Shown one piece after another: positions 42,903-51,267 of a DNA stretch of 64,000 bases. Positions within the stretch are counted from its first letter, which is position 1; every line of letters starts with the position of its first letter. The notes beneath the pieces are model-generated. The model did no database searches. It saw only the letters and a program-made list of their open reading frames with translations, and was not told the origin of the DNA. The stretch is taken from NCBI RefSeq assembly GCF_036030735.1, contig NZ_CP107928.1, positions 1,426,001-1,490,000 on the forward strand, in the 5' to 3' direction. The position numbers and the translations under genes are program-made. This stretch comes from Streptomyces sp. NBC_00425 (GTDB lineage: Bacteria; Actinomycetota; Actinomycetes; Streptomycetales; Streptomycetaceae).

Positions 42903-44423
42903 TCAGTCCGGCTCCATGTAGGGGCGTCGGAAGACCGGGGCCTGGCCCGTACCCCACGGGCGTACGGCTGCCAGCGCCCTGACGACCACGGACTCCAGCG
43001 GGCCACCGGTGTCGACGGCGACCGCCTCGGGCCACGCGGCTTCCCGGGCCGCCATGGCGGCGGCGATGTCGAGGTCGGCGTCGGAGGGACCGGACCCACG
43101 CGTGCGCAGACGGGACGCCGACACGTCCTCGGAAACGTGGCAGCGCAGGGCCACCAGATCGGCGCTGGTGCGTTCGGCTACGTGCCGTGCGGCCTCGCGC
43201 TGTGCCGGGTCCGACCAGGTGGCGTCGAGGACCACCGACTCACCGGCGGACAGCAGCGCGGTCGCCCGGTCGAGGAGTGCGGCGTAGGTTCTGGCTGTCC
43301 ACTCCGCCGTGTACAGGCCCTCGCCGTAGGCGTCCGCCGCGGACTCCTCCGCGGAAATGCCCGCAAGTTCCTTTCTGACGCGGTCGCTGCTGAGCAGGGT
43401 GACCCCCAACCGGTCGGCCAGCGCACCGGAAAGGGTGGACTTGCCACTGCCCGGAAGCCCGCCGACGACGGTCAAACCTACGGCGGAGGTGCGCAGGTGG
43501 CGCAGCGCCACCGAGGCCAGCCGCCCCGACGCGACCCGCGCGCCCGGCGCACCCTGCTGAGCCTGGATCAGGGAGACCTTGGCGCGGACGAACGCGCGGT
43601 AGGCGACGTAGTGGTGCCACAGCGACGCGGGGGCGGGGTCGCCGGAGTATTCGCTGTACTGCCCGAGGAAGTAGGCGGCGGCCTCCGGTACTCCCAGCTG
43701 TTCCAGGTCCATGGCGAGGAAGGCGGCGTCGTCCAGGCCGTCGACGTGGCGCAGCCGGTCGTCGAACTCCAGGCAGTCCAGGACACGGGGACCGTCGTCG
43801 AGGCAGAAGATGTCCTCCGCGAGGAGGTCTCCATGGCCGTCGACCACCCGCCCCTGCTCGATCCGGGATGCGAACAACCGATCGCGGCCGGTGAGATAGC
43901 GACGCACCAGTCGTTCCGTCTCGGCCAGTCCCGCGGGCACGGAGCCGTCGTCGGCCGACGCGTGAACCTGCGCGAAGCCGGCCTCCCACCGCGACGCCAG
44001 AGCATCTCGCGTGCCCTGCGCGTCCACCTTCGGGCTCCGGGGCGCTTCCGCGTGCCACGCGGCGAGGTGCCGGGCGAGAGAACGGAGGACGTCGTCCAGG
44101 ACCGCCCCTTCTCGGACCAGTCGCGAGAGACGCCGGTCCGCCGGCATGCGCCGCATCACCACGAGGGGTTCGGGCGCCTCGGCTTCCGGGCCGCTGAATT
44201 CGCCCAAGCCCAGATACACGTCGGGGGCGAAGCGGCGATTGAGAGCGACCTCGCGCTCGCACGCGACCCTGCGCGCCGCCCGCGTGGTGTAGTCCAGAAA
44301 CCCCAGTTCCACCGGCTTTTTGGCCTTGTAGGCGCGATCGCCGACGAAGAACACGACCGCGGTGTGGGTCTCGCACACCTCCGCGCGGGGCAGCCGTCGC
44401 TCCTGGTGCCCGGACTCAGTCAT
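42903..44423 (-). CDS. Phosphotransferase (APH-like) fused to P-loop kinase, Rv2004c-like
   Basis: 506 residues. The N-terminal kinase-like half (about 1-300) has DGHGDLLAEDIFCLDDGPRVLDCLEFD, a phosphotransferase active-site pattern. The C-terminal half has a Walker A loop VGGLPGSGKST near residue 320 and an adenylate/gluconate-kinase-like fold (LLSSDRVRKELAG, DATWSD). This two-domain form matches Rv2004c, a DosR-regulon protein of unknown substrate. The start overlaps the short USP gene by 8 bases. Confidence 0.88.
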   Translation of the reverse strand: MTESGHQERRLPRAEVCETHTAVVFFVGDRAYKAKKPVELGFLDYTTRAARRVACEREVALNRRFAPDVYLGLGEFSGPEAEAPEPLVVMRRMPADRRLSRLVREGAVLDDVLRSLARHLAAWHAEAPRSPKVDAQGTRDALASRWEAGFAQVHASADDGSVPAGLAETERLVRRYLTGRDRLFASRIEQGRVVDGHGDLLAEDIFCLDDGPRVLDCLEFDDRLRHVDGLDDAAFLAMDLEQLGVPEAAAYFLGQYSEYSGDPAPASLWHHYVAYRAFVRAKVSLIQAQQGAPGARVASGRLASVALRHLRTSAVGLTVVGGLPGSGKSTLSGALADRLGVTLLSSDRVRKELAGISAEESAADAYGEGLYTAEWTARTYAALLDRATALLSAGESVVLDATWSDPAQREAARHVAERTSADLVALRCHVSEDVSASRLRTRGSGPSDADLDIAAAMAAREAAWPEAVAVDTGGPLESVVVRALAAVRPWGTGQAPVFRRPYMEPD

Positions 44424-44706
44424 GTGGGAAGAAGGCGACGGGGCAGCGCCCGTGGTGGATGGCGGCGTGGGCAACCGGTTCGAGATGGGGTGTCCCACTG
44501 TGCCGGGGGGCTCGTCGGCCCACGACCAGCAGCCGGCGTTCCTGGTCGACCTCGGAAGCGGCGTGCGCGGGCTCCGGCAACAGCATGGGCCACGCATGCA
44601 GCAGACGCAGCGTGAGCCTGCGCTTGTCGGCCTCGTCGGCAGCCCACCGAGCGGCGGCGAGACTTTCGGTTGAGCCATCGAGGCCCACAGTGACGACCGG
44701 TTGCAT
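44416..44706 (-). CDS. Shortened universal stress protein (internal deletion)
   Basis: 96 residues against about 140-150 for a single USP domain. The start VVTVGLDGSTESLAAARWAADEADKRRLTLRLLHAWP and the end LLVVGRRAPRHSGTPHLEPVAHAAIHHGRCPVAFFP are both good, but roughly 50 middle residues are missing between PEPAHAAS and EVDQERR. The nucleotide loop is also odd. The frame is open and ends overlapping the kinase start, so it may be expressed; function is doubtful. Confidence 0.7.
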   Translation of the reverse strand: MQPVVTVGLDGSTESLAAARWAADEADKRRLTLRLLHAWPMLLPEPAHAASEVDQERRLLVVGRRAPRHSGTPHLEPVAHAAIHHGRCPVAFFPHD

Positions 44707-44883
44707 GGCGGCGGCCTCCGTCCCGTGACGACGCGGGATGCGACGGTGGATGAGGGTGTACGAGCCCGACGGCGAACCCGGTACGGAAGCCGCCGACGTG
44801 CCGGACAGGCTGCTTCCCCTCCTTCGAGAATCACTCCATCCCCTCTCCGCCGCATGTGGAACCGGGCCGGATACCGAGCCGCA

Positions 44884-44919
44884 GGGACCTTCGGCCCCAT
44901 GCACCGGGCCCCTCGTCGT
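44884..44919. promoter_or_regulatory. Paired DevR/OsdR-like boxes upstream of the second Rv1733c-like gene
   Basis: GGGACCTTCGGCCC (44884-44897) and GGGCCCCTCGTCGT (44906-44919), centres 22 bp apart, 55-90 bases before 44974. The divergent USP-kinase genes may share them (178 bases from 44706). Confidence 0.55.
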
Positions 44920-44973
44920 TCGACCGTGAGAGGAGTGGCGGGGGACGGCCGGCGAATGGCTGGAGGCCGACTC

Positions 44974-45576
44974 ATGGACGTACACGGTTCGCCGTACCCA
45001 TCCGGTCCGCCGTCGAGGCGTGGCGGCGACACGCCCGGGGGCGCGAATCCTCTGAGACGCCCGTCCGACAAGTTCGAACACTGGTTCCGCCGGGTTCTCT
45101 TGATCGTTCTCGTCGTCGGACTGCCGACGGCCGCGATCAGTGCGGGCCTCGCGGCGTACGAGGCGTCGATGCGCACCGTACGTGTCCAGGCCGCAGAACG
45201 TCATCAGGTCACCGCCTGGCTGACATCGGCCGTCAGGGGCGGCGACTGGGCGAAGCGGCCTGCGCAGGTCCGCTGGACCGACGCCGACGGTACAACGCGG
45301 ACCGGAGCTGCCATGGTGAAGCCGGGAACGGCCAAGGGGACATCCGTGCGGGTGTGGGTCGACCGGAGGGGAAACGTCGCCACCGCACCGACGACCACGC
45401 TCAATGCGACGGCCAGCGGCTGGCTGATCGGCGGACTGACGGCGTTCGGCGTGGCCACCGGATCCTATGCGGCCCGGGACGGAATGTGCCGGGTCCTGGA
45501 CCGGAGAAGGTACGCGCAGTGGGACGCCGAGTGGGACCTGGTCGAACCCTCGTGGTCCGCCCGATTCCGCCGGTGA
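44974..45576 (+). CDS. Rv1733c-like two-TM membrane protein (second copy)
   Basis: 200 residues from ATG 44974 (GGAGG 7 bases upstream; ATG 44956 is an alternative). A Pro/Gly-rich N-terminus is followed by a membrane helix (about 43-65, VLLIVLVVGLPTAAISAGLAAY), an extracytoplasmic loop (VRWTDADGTTRTGAAMV, VRVWVDRRGNVATAP), a second helix (about 150-172) and the ending YAQWDAEWDLVEPSW. Layout and tail match the copy at 1423-1995. It is the last recognisable member of the island. Confidence 0.85.
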   Translation: MDVHGSPYPSGPPSRRGGDTPGGANPLRRPSDKFEHWFRRVLLIVLVVGLPTAAISAGLAAYEASMRTVRVQAAERHQVTAWLTSAVRGGDWAKRPAQVRWTDADGTTRTGAAMVKPGTAKGTSVRVWVDRRGNVATAPTTTLNATASGWLIGGLTAFGVATGSYAARDGMCRVLDRRRYAQWDAEWDLVEPSWSARFRR

Positions 45577-45857
45577 GAGCAGCCGCATGGGGCCACCGCA
45601 CGGCCCCGTGCCGCGGCCCGTCGCGCGCACGGCGATGTCGTCACTTCAAGGAGTGCGAGCATCCGCAGCAGCGGTCGTCGAAGTGTCGCCCCCGTACACG
45701 ATCCGGTACAGGTCGGCGGCGGGGAACGACCCCATCCCACGAACCGACGAACCCTGTGCCAGCGCCCGACCAGCTCCTCGCGACCGATGCTGACGCCTTG
45801 CTGACCGGGCTCGGTCCCGAAGGTCGATGACCTGCGGAAACGGGGAGGGAGTTCGAT

Positions 45858-46022
45858 ATGTGGTGGAACTTCGTCGGCCGCACCCACGCCGAGATCGTGC
45901 AGGCTCGCGAGGACTGGATGAAGGGCACCCGTTTCGGCGAGGCGACGGGCTACGACGGAGGTCCGCTGCCCGCCCCGGAGCTGCCGCCGGTGCCGCTGAA
46001 ACCACGCGGAAGAGTGCGCTGA
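45858..46022 (+). pseudogene. C-terminal remnant of a pirin-family protein
   Basis: 54 codons reading MWWNFVGRTHAEIVQAREDW and ending PLPAPELPPVPLKPRGRVR. This is the conserved C-terminal segment of bacterial pirins (WWNFVxRxHEEI, then LPAPxLPxVxLKPRxR). The two cupin cores are missing upstream. ATG 45858 may simply be an internal Met. Confidence 0.7.
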
Positions 46023-46293
46023 CCTGGGAAGAGGCCTCCTTCCCGCCCATGAACCCCGCCAGAAGCCGAGTCGTCCGCCGACTCCCGCACGTCACAGTCG
46101 TACTGGGGAAAACGCTGGATGAGCTTCGACGGCCTTCGAGCCCGCTGTTCTCGGCAGCGGGCCGCTCGGCGAGAGCGGCGTCAGGAGTTCTCGTGCCGGA
46201 AAGGGTCACGACCGTCGGGGCGGGCGCACTTCGCCGACCAGGTGCTCGACGCGGGCACGGACGGGACCGAGGCAGGGAAGTAGGCGCGGAGCA

Positions 46294-46302
46294 CTAGGGA
46301 TT
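46294..46302 (+). promoter_or_regulatory. CTAGGGATT cluster motif
   Basis: One of five copies of CTAGGGATY in the biosynthetic region, here in GCACTAGGGATTGCCTTAGG, 93-101 bases before the FNR start at 46395 and oriented toward it. Confidence 0.5.
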
Positions 46303-46394
46303 GCCTTAGGCCTTCGGGCGCCCGGGCCTGCTGGGACTGACGCATTTTAGGCTTCCCCCGAGTCGATCTGTCGCCGCTCGAAGGGAACCTGATC

Positions 46395-47759
46395 ATGCCC
46401 CGCCCCCTGCGGGTAGCCATTGTCGGAGCCGGCCCCGCCGGGATCTACGCCGCCGACGCGCTGCTCAAGTCCGCCGTGGCCACCGACCCGGGTGTCTCCA
46501 TCGACCTCTTCGAACGCATGCCGGCCCCCTTCGGCCTGATCCGCTACGGCGTCGCCCCCGACCACCCCCGCATCAAGGGCATCGTCACCGCCCTGCACCA
46601 GGTCCTCGACAAGCCCCAGATCCGCCTCTTCGGCAACGTCGACTACCCGAGCGACATCAGCCTGGACGACCTGCGCGCCTTCTACGACGGCGTCATCTTC
46701 TCCACCGGCGCCACGGCCGACCGGGAGATGTCGATACCGGGCATCGACCTCGACGGCTCCCACGGCGCCGCGGACTTCGTCTCCTGGTACGACGGCCACC
46801 CGGACGTACCGCGCACCTGGCCGCTGGAGGCCGAGAAGATCGCGGTCCTCGGCGTCGGCAACGTCGCCCTCGACGTCGCCCGCGTGCTCGCCAAGACGGC
46901 GGACGAGCTACTGCCCACGGAGATCCCGGCCAACGTCCACGACGGCCTCAAGGCCAACAAGGCACGCGAGATCCACGTCTTCGGCCGGCGCGGGCCCGCA
47001 CAGGCCAAGTTCTCGCCGATGGAACTGCGCGAACTCGACCACTCCCCCACCATCGAGGTCATCGTCGACCCCGAGGACATCGACTACGACGACGGCTCGA
47101 TCGCGACGCGACGCGGCAACAAGCAGGCCGACATGGTCGCCAAGACGCTGGAGAACTGGGCGATACGCGACGTGGGCGACCGCCCCCACAAACTGTTCCT
47201 GCACTTCTTCGAGTCACCGACCGAGATCCTCGGCGAGGACGGCCACGTCGTCGGCCTGCGCACCGAGCGCACCGCCCTCGACGGCACCGGCAACGTCAAG
47301 GGCACCGGCCAGTTCAAGGACTGGGACGTCCAGGCCGTCTACCGCGCCGTCGGCTACCTCTCCGAGAAGCTGCCGAAGCTGCCCTGGGACCTCGACTCCG
47401 GCACCGTCCCGGACGAGGGCGGCCGGGTCATCGAGGAATCCGGCGCACACCTGCAGTCCACCTACGTCACCGGCTGGATCCGACGCGGCCCGGTCGGCCT
47501 CATCGGCCACACCAAGGGCGACGCCAACGAGACCGTGTCCAACCTCCTCGACGACCACGCGAACGGCCGCCTGCACACCCCCGACACACCCGAGCCGGAA
47601 GCCGTCGACGCGCTCCTCGCCGAGCGCGAGGTCCGCTACACCACCTGGGAGGGCTGGCACCGACTCGACGCCGCCGAGAAAGCCCTCGGCGAGCCACAGG
47701 GCCGCGAACGCGTGAAGATCGTCGAACGCGAGGACATGCTGCGGGAGAGCGGCGCCTAG
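46395..47759 (+). CDS. Ferredoxin-NADP+ reductase, FprA/adrenodoxin-reductase type
   Basis: 454 residues. FAD-binding VAIVGAGPAGIYAAD is at residues 7-21, GLIRYGVAPDHPRIK near 48, NADP-binding VLGVGNVALDVARVL near 152, HVFGRRGPAQAKFS, and the C-terminal GWIRRGPVGLIGHTKGDA. It moves electrons from NADPH to small ferredoxins. In this cluster it can serve the P450s through the ferredoxin at 60537 and, plausibly, the [2Fe-2S] 3-dehydratase at 52888. It marks the left end of the recognisable biosynthetic genes. Confidence 0.93.
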   Translation: MPRPLRVAIVGAGPAGIYAADALLKSAVATDPGVSIDLFERMPAPFGLIRYGVAPDHPRIKGIVTALHQVLDKPQIRLFGNVDYPSDISLDDLRAFYDGVIFSTGATADREMSIPGIDLDGSHGAADFVSWYDGHPDVPRTWPLEAEKIAVLGVGNVALDVARVLAKTADELLPTEIPANVHDGLKANKAREIHVFGRRGPAQAKFSPMELRELDHSPTIEVIVDPEDIDYDDGSIATRRGNKQADMVAKTLENWAIRDVGDRPHKLFLHFFESPTEILGEDGHVVGLRTERTALDGTGNVKGTGQFKDWDVQAVYRAVGYLSEKLPKLPWDLDSGTVPDEGGRVIEESGAHLQSTYVTGWIRRGPVGLIGHTKGDANETVSNLLDDHANGRLHTPDTPEPEAVDALLAEREVRYTTWEGWHRLDAAEKALGEPQGRERVKIVEREDMLRESGA

Positions 47760-47816
47760 AGACACCGTCCCACCGCTTCGCCGGTCGACCGCAGTCGCCT
47801 TCGCCGTCGCCGTCGC

Positions 47817-48434
47817 TCAGACCCTGCTGGCGGTCAGACCTTGCAACGCGGGTATCACGGCGCGGAGGTCGTCTCCTTCGACGGAGGCGGTCGCGAGTGC
47901 GCTCACCTCCGACGGGGCGTTGAAGGCGATGGCGAGGCCGACCGAGCCGAAGAGCGGGCCGTCGGTCGGGCAGGCGCCCACGGCCGCGCAGCCGTGCGGC
48001 GCGACCCCGAGATCGTCGGCACGACGCTCGACGAACTCGGCCTGGCTCGCGGGCGTGTACGGGCAGCCGGCCTGGCCCGTGAACCTGCCGTTCCTCGCGT
48101 CCAGGCAGCGTCCCGAGTACGAGTGGAAACCGAACCGCTCGGCGAGGTGCGCGCCGATCGGGGTCCAGGTGAGGCTGGAGATGATCGGCACCAGGCCGCT
48201 GTTCCAGCACCACTGCGTGGTCTCCGCGATTCCGGGGATCAGGGGCAGCCCCGCGAGCTGGGTGTGCAGTGCGTTCTCCGGGATGCCCGCCCAGCGCGCA
48301 GCGTCGGTCGCATGGGTTTCATGCACGCTCGAGGCCCCGCTCAGTCCGAGGCGCTCCTCGACAAGGCGGGACAGGCTGCTTCCCCTGACCAGGATGCAGT
48401 CCACTGAGAAAAACACGGCGGCTACGGCAGACAT
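47817..48434 (-). CDS. HAD-superfamily protein with altered catalytic motifs
   Basis: 205 residues from ATG 48434 (GTG 48443 also possible). The fold resembles SerB-like phosphatases: N-terminal FFSVDCILV, LPLIPGIAETTQWCWNSGLVPIISS, then CPYTPASQAEFVERRADDLGV and VGACPTDGPLFGSVGLAIAFNAP. Key positions differ from the family: motif I is DCI rather than DxD, the motif III lysine is replaced by Gln, and motif IV is GACPTD rather than GDxxND. It may have lost phosphatase activity or use another chemistry. It is convergent with the FNR gene. Confidence 0.65.
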   Translation of the reverse strand: MSAVAAVFFSVDCILVRGSSLSRLVEERLGLSGASSVHETHATDAARWAGIPENALHTQLAGLPLIPGIAETTQWCWNSGLVPIISSLTWTPIGAHLAERFGFHSYSGRCLDARNGRFTGQAGCPYTPASQAEFVERRADDLGVAPHGCAAVGACPTDGPLFGSVGLAIAFNAPSEVSALATASVEGDDLRAVIPALQGLTASRV

Positions 48435-48724
48435 GAGTCTCACTGGAGTATGCCACCGTGAGCGGTCTCACAGGAGGCACACCCGCGATCAATCCTTCCG
48501 GTCTCGGCTCGGGCATACGATCTGGTGCTGACTTCGTCCTCGGATGCCCGAATATCGCCGTCGTATGCGGCGGGTGGGCAGGGCCGGCCGTCACCGGCGA
48601 ACGACGGCACGTGGTCCTCGTCACGTGCCCGGCCGCTCTCGTCGAACCGTCGTCCGACAACCGTCCCGAGGACCCGAACTACCCCGCCGGCAGCCCGTGT
48701 ACCCGCAGAACGCGGAATTCAGCA

Positions 48725-48733
48725 CTAGGGATC
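48725..48733 (+). promoter_or_regulatory. CTAGGGATC cluster motif
   Basis: The context GCACTAGGGATCTCCTGGG is nearly the same as that at 46291. It lies 75-83 bases before the DoxX start at 48808 and points toward it. The rest of the gap 48435-48807 shows no gene. Confidence 0.5.
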
Positions 48734-48807
48734 TCCTGGGCCGATCGCGGCCACCATGGGGACGGCCGTCGCTGCACGGTCCCTCGCCACCTCGTCCACC
48801 GGAGACC

Positions 48808-49155
48808 GTGTTGAACTACGCGTCCTTCATCATCGTCCCGTCGCTGGTCCTCCTGGTCTCGGCGCTGGGCAAGCTGCGGCGACAGGCATCCGTGGTCGCC
48901 GCGATGCGCGCGGTGGACGTGCCCGACCCGTGGCTGCCCCGGCTGGCGTCGGTGGAGCTGGCCGGGGCCTCGGGACTGCTTCTCGGGCTGGTCTACCGGC
49001 CGGTGGGGATCGCCGCCGGCGCAGGCGTGTTCCTGTACTTCTGCGGAGCTGTGGTCTTCCATCTCAGGGCGAAGGACCGCAAGGGGCTCATCGCGCCGAG
49101 CGCACTCGCCGTGACGGCGCTGCTGGCCACACCGCTGGCCGTCCGGAACACCTGA
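48808..49155 (+). CDS. DoxX-family small membrane protein
   Basis: 115 residues from GTG 48808 (TTG 48811 possible; GGAGA just upstream). Four hydrophobic segments, with SALGKLRRQASVVAAMRAVDVP between the first two and VELAGASGLLLGLVYRPVGIAAGAGVFLYFCGAVVFHLRA after. This is the usual DoxX-like layout. It differs from the larger DoxX-like protein at 12606. It is the first gene of the run DoxX-nucleosidase-metK. Confidence 0.8.
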   Translation: MLNYASFIIVPSLVLLVSALGKLRRQASVVAAMRAVDVPDPWLPRLASVELAGASGLLLGLVYRPVGIAAGAGVFLYFCGAVVFHLRAKDRKGLIAPSALAVTALLATPLAVRNT

Positions 49156-49199
49156 CACCGGCCCCACCTCGACCCGCGCCCCTCCCGAACAGGATTCCC

Positions 49200-49808
49200 G
49201 TGCTGCTCCCCGCCCTGCCCGAAGCCGCCTTCACGGCTCGCCTCCGAGGCCGCATACGTCCCGACCTTCCGTTGATCGTGACGGCGGCCGAGGCGGAGGC
49301 GGCGCACTTCGACGACACCCTTCCCGTCCTGATCACCGGCATGGGGAAGGTGCGGGCCACCGTGGAGCTCGCGTGGGCCCTGTCGTCGGCACGCCCACGG
49401 GAGATCGTCAACCTCGGTACGGCCGGGTCCCTCGGCGGCTCGCTGAGCGGTGTCGTCGAGGTGTCCCGGGTCATTCAGCACGACCTTGCGGACGATGTCC
49501 TCCACCGGCTCAGCGGGGTCCACTACGGCCGTCCGCTGACCGTACGGCCCGAACCCGGGCCCACCCTGGCCACCGGCGACTCCTTCGTCGCCGACGGCCG
49601 CACCCGCGCGCTGCTGGCCGAGCGGGCCGACCTGGTCGACATGGAGGGCTACGCGATCGCCTCCGTGGCCGCGCGGTTCGGCCTGCCGGTGCGGATCGTG
49701 AAGTACGTCAGCGACCAGGCCGACGAGTCCGCCGAGCGGGCCTGGCCCGAGGCGGCCGCGGTGGCCTCCGGCGTCCTGGCCGACTGGATGCGCCGGCACC
49801 TGGTCTGA
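49200..49808 (+). CDS. MTA/SAH-nucleosidase-like protein
   Basis: 202 residues from GTG 49200, 44 bases after the DoxX stop. It has the purine nucleosidase fold: TGMGKVRATVELAWAL near residue 43, VNLGTAGSL near 67, GDSFVAD near 125 and the signature VDMEGYAIASVA near 146. Such enzymes split S-adenosylhomocysteine or methylthioadenosine to adenine and a ribosyl thiol. Next to metK it suggests local SAM supply and by-product removal. Confidence 0.85.
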   Translation: MLLPALPEAAFTARLRGRIRPDLPLIVTAAEAEAAHFDDTLPVLITGMGKVRATVELAWALSSARPREIVNLGTAGSLGGSLSGVVEVSRVIQHDLADDVLHRLSGVHYGRPLTVRPEPGPTLATGDSFVADGRTRALLAERADLVDMEGYAIASVAARFGLPVRIVKYVSDQADESAERAWPEAAAVASGVLADWMRRHLV

Positions 49809-49889
49809 ACCGCACCGGCAGGCGCGGGAACCCGAACCGTCCGTTCCGCGCGGTGTCCCGTCGGGGGGCCGCGGTACCCCAGGAGAATC

Positions 49890-51113
49890 ATGCCCCGTCG
49901 CCTGTTCACTTCGGAGTCTGTGACCGAGGGTCACCCCGACAAGATCGCTGACCAGATCAGCGACACCGTTCTCGACGCCCTGCTGCGTGAGGACCCGGCC
50001 TCCCGGGTCGCCGTCGAGACCCTGATCACGACCGGTCTGGTGCATGTGGCCGGCGAGGTCACCACCAAGTCCTACGCGCCGATCCCCCAGCTGGTGCGCG
50101 ACAAGATCCTCGAGATCGGCTACGACTCCTCCAAGAAGGGCTTCGACGGCGCCTCCTGCGGCGTCTCGGTGTCCATCGGGGCGCAGTCCGCGGACATCGC
50201 CCAGGGTGTCGACACGGCGTACGAGTCCCGGGTCGAGGGGTCCGCCGCAGGTGGGGAAGGGGACGAGCTGGACCGTCAGGGCGCCGGTGACCAGGGCCTG
50301 ATGTTCGGTTACGCCTCCGACGAGACGCCGACGCTGATGCCGCTGCCGATCTTCCTGGCGCACCGGCTGTCGAAGCGTCTGTCGGACGTCCGCAAGAACG
50401 GGACCATCCCCTACCTGCGTCCCGACGGCAAGACCCAGGTCACCATCGAGTACGACGGGGACAAGGCGGTCCGTCTGGACACCGTCGTCGTCTCCTCGCA
50501 GCACGCGTCCGACATCGACCTGGACTCGCTGCTGGCGCCCGACATCCGCGAGTCCGTCGTGGAGCCGGAGCTGAAGGCGCTCCTGGACGAGGGCATCAAG
50601 CTGGACACCGAGAACTACCGGCTGCTGGTGAACCCGACCGGGCGTTTCGAGATCGGCGGTCCGATGGGCGACGCCGGCCTCACCGGCCGCAAGATCATCA
50701 TCGACACCTACGGCGGCATGGCCCGGCACGGCGGCGGCGCGTTCTCGGGCAAGGACCCCTCCAAGGTCGACCGCTCGGCCGCGTACGCGATGCGCTGGGT
50801 GGCGAAGAACGTGGTGGCGGCCGGTCTGGCGGCCCGCTGCGAGGTCCAGGTCGCCTACGCGATCGGCAAGGCCGAGCCGGTGGGGCTGTTCGTCGAGACC
50901 TTCGGCACCGCCAAGGTCGACGTCGAGAAGATCGAGAAGGCCATCGACGACGTCTTCGACCTTCGTCCGGCCGCGATCATCCGCGATCTCGACCTGCTGC
51001 GCCCGATCTACGCCCAGACCGCCGCGTACGGCCACTTCGGCCGTGAGCTGCCCGACTTCACGTGGGAGCGCACGGACCGCGTGGACGCGCTGCGCCAGGC
51101 CGCGGGCCTGTGA
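49890..51113 (+). CDS. metK: S-adenosylmethionine synthetase
   Basis: 407 residues, full length. ATP-binding [12 protein letters not shown] at residues 15-26, [12 protein letters not shown] near 131, and the phosphate-binding [19 protein letters not shown] near 281 are intact. It makes SAM from methionine and ATP. A metK inside a biosynthetic cluster is usually a second copy that boosts SAM for pathway methyltransferases or radical-SAM steps, none of which lie in the window. A strong terminator follows. Confidence 0.96.
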   Translation: MPRRLFTSESVTEGHPDKIADQISDTVLDALLREDPASRVAVETLITTGLVHVAGEVTTKSYAPIPQLVRDKILEIGYDSSKKGFDGASCGVSVSIGAQSADIAQGVDTAYESRVEGSAAGGEGDELDRQGAGDQGLMFGYASDETPTLMPLPIFLAHRLSKRLSDVRKNGTIPYLRPDGKTQVTIEYDGDKAVRLDTVVVSSQHASDIDLDSLLAPDIRESVVEPELKALLDEGIKLDTENYRLLVNPTGRFEIGGPMGDAGLTGRKIIIDTYGGMARHGGGAFSGKDPSKVDRSAAYAMRWVAKNVVAAGLAARCEVQVAYAIGKAEPVGLFVETFGTAKVDVEKIEKAIDDVFDLRPAAIIRDLDLLRPIYAQTAAYGHFGRELPDFTWERTDRVDALRQAAGL

Positions 51114-51128
51114 GGCCGTAACTGGAGG

Positions 51129-51173
51129 GAAGGGCCTGCTGACGCCGTCGGAGCCGGTGTCGGCAGGCCCTTC
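51129..51173 (+). terminator. Hairpin terminator after metK
   Basis: GAAGGGCCTGC (51129-51139) pairs perfectly with GCAGGCCCTTC (51163-51173); the inner GAC/GTC extends the stem after one mismatch. Confidence 0.8.
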
Positions 51174-51267
51174 GCCATGCGGACCCGGCTCCCCTCTCCC
51201 CCGGTGGGGCGGTTCAGAACGCGCACCGACTCGCCGCTCGGCTGCGCGAGTCGACCGGGAGCCGCGA

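Larger units (their letters stand above)
45577..46394. other. Decayed junction between stress island and biosynthetic cluster
   Basis: 818 bases. Apart from a pirin tail (45858-46022) and the CTAGGGATT site (46294-46302), I see no gene. A bulged hairpin, AGGCC-TT-CGGGC with GCCCGGGCCT, lies at 46308-46329 ahead of the reductase gene. Confidence 0.5.

Noticed and set aside
42729..42982. Plus-strand frame starting MRRLMTGPVTVGRW
   Set aside because: No domain, no convincing ribosome site, and it runs into the 3' end of the kinase gene on the other strand.
48458..48814. Plus-strand frame of 118 codons after the HAD gene
   Set aside because: A good GGAGG precedes part of it, but composition lacks coding bias, it has no recognisable domain, and it overlaps the CTAGGGATC site.
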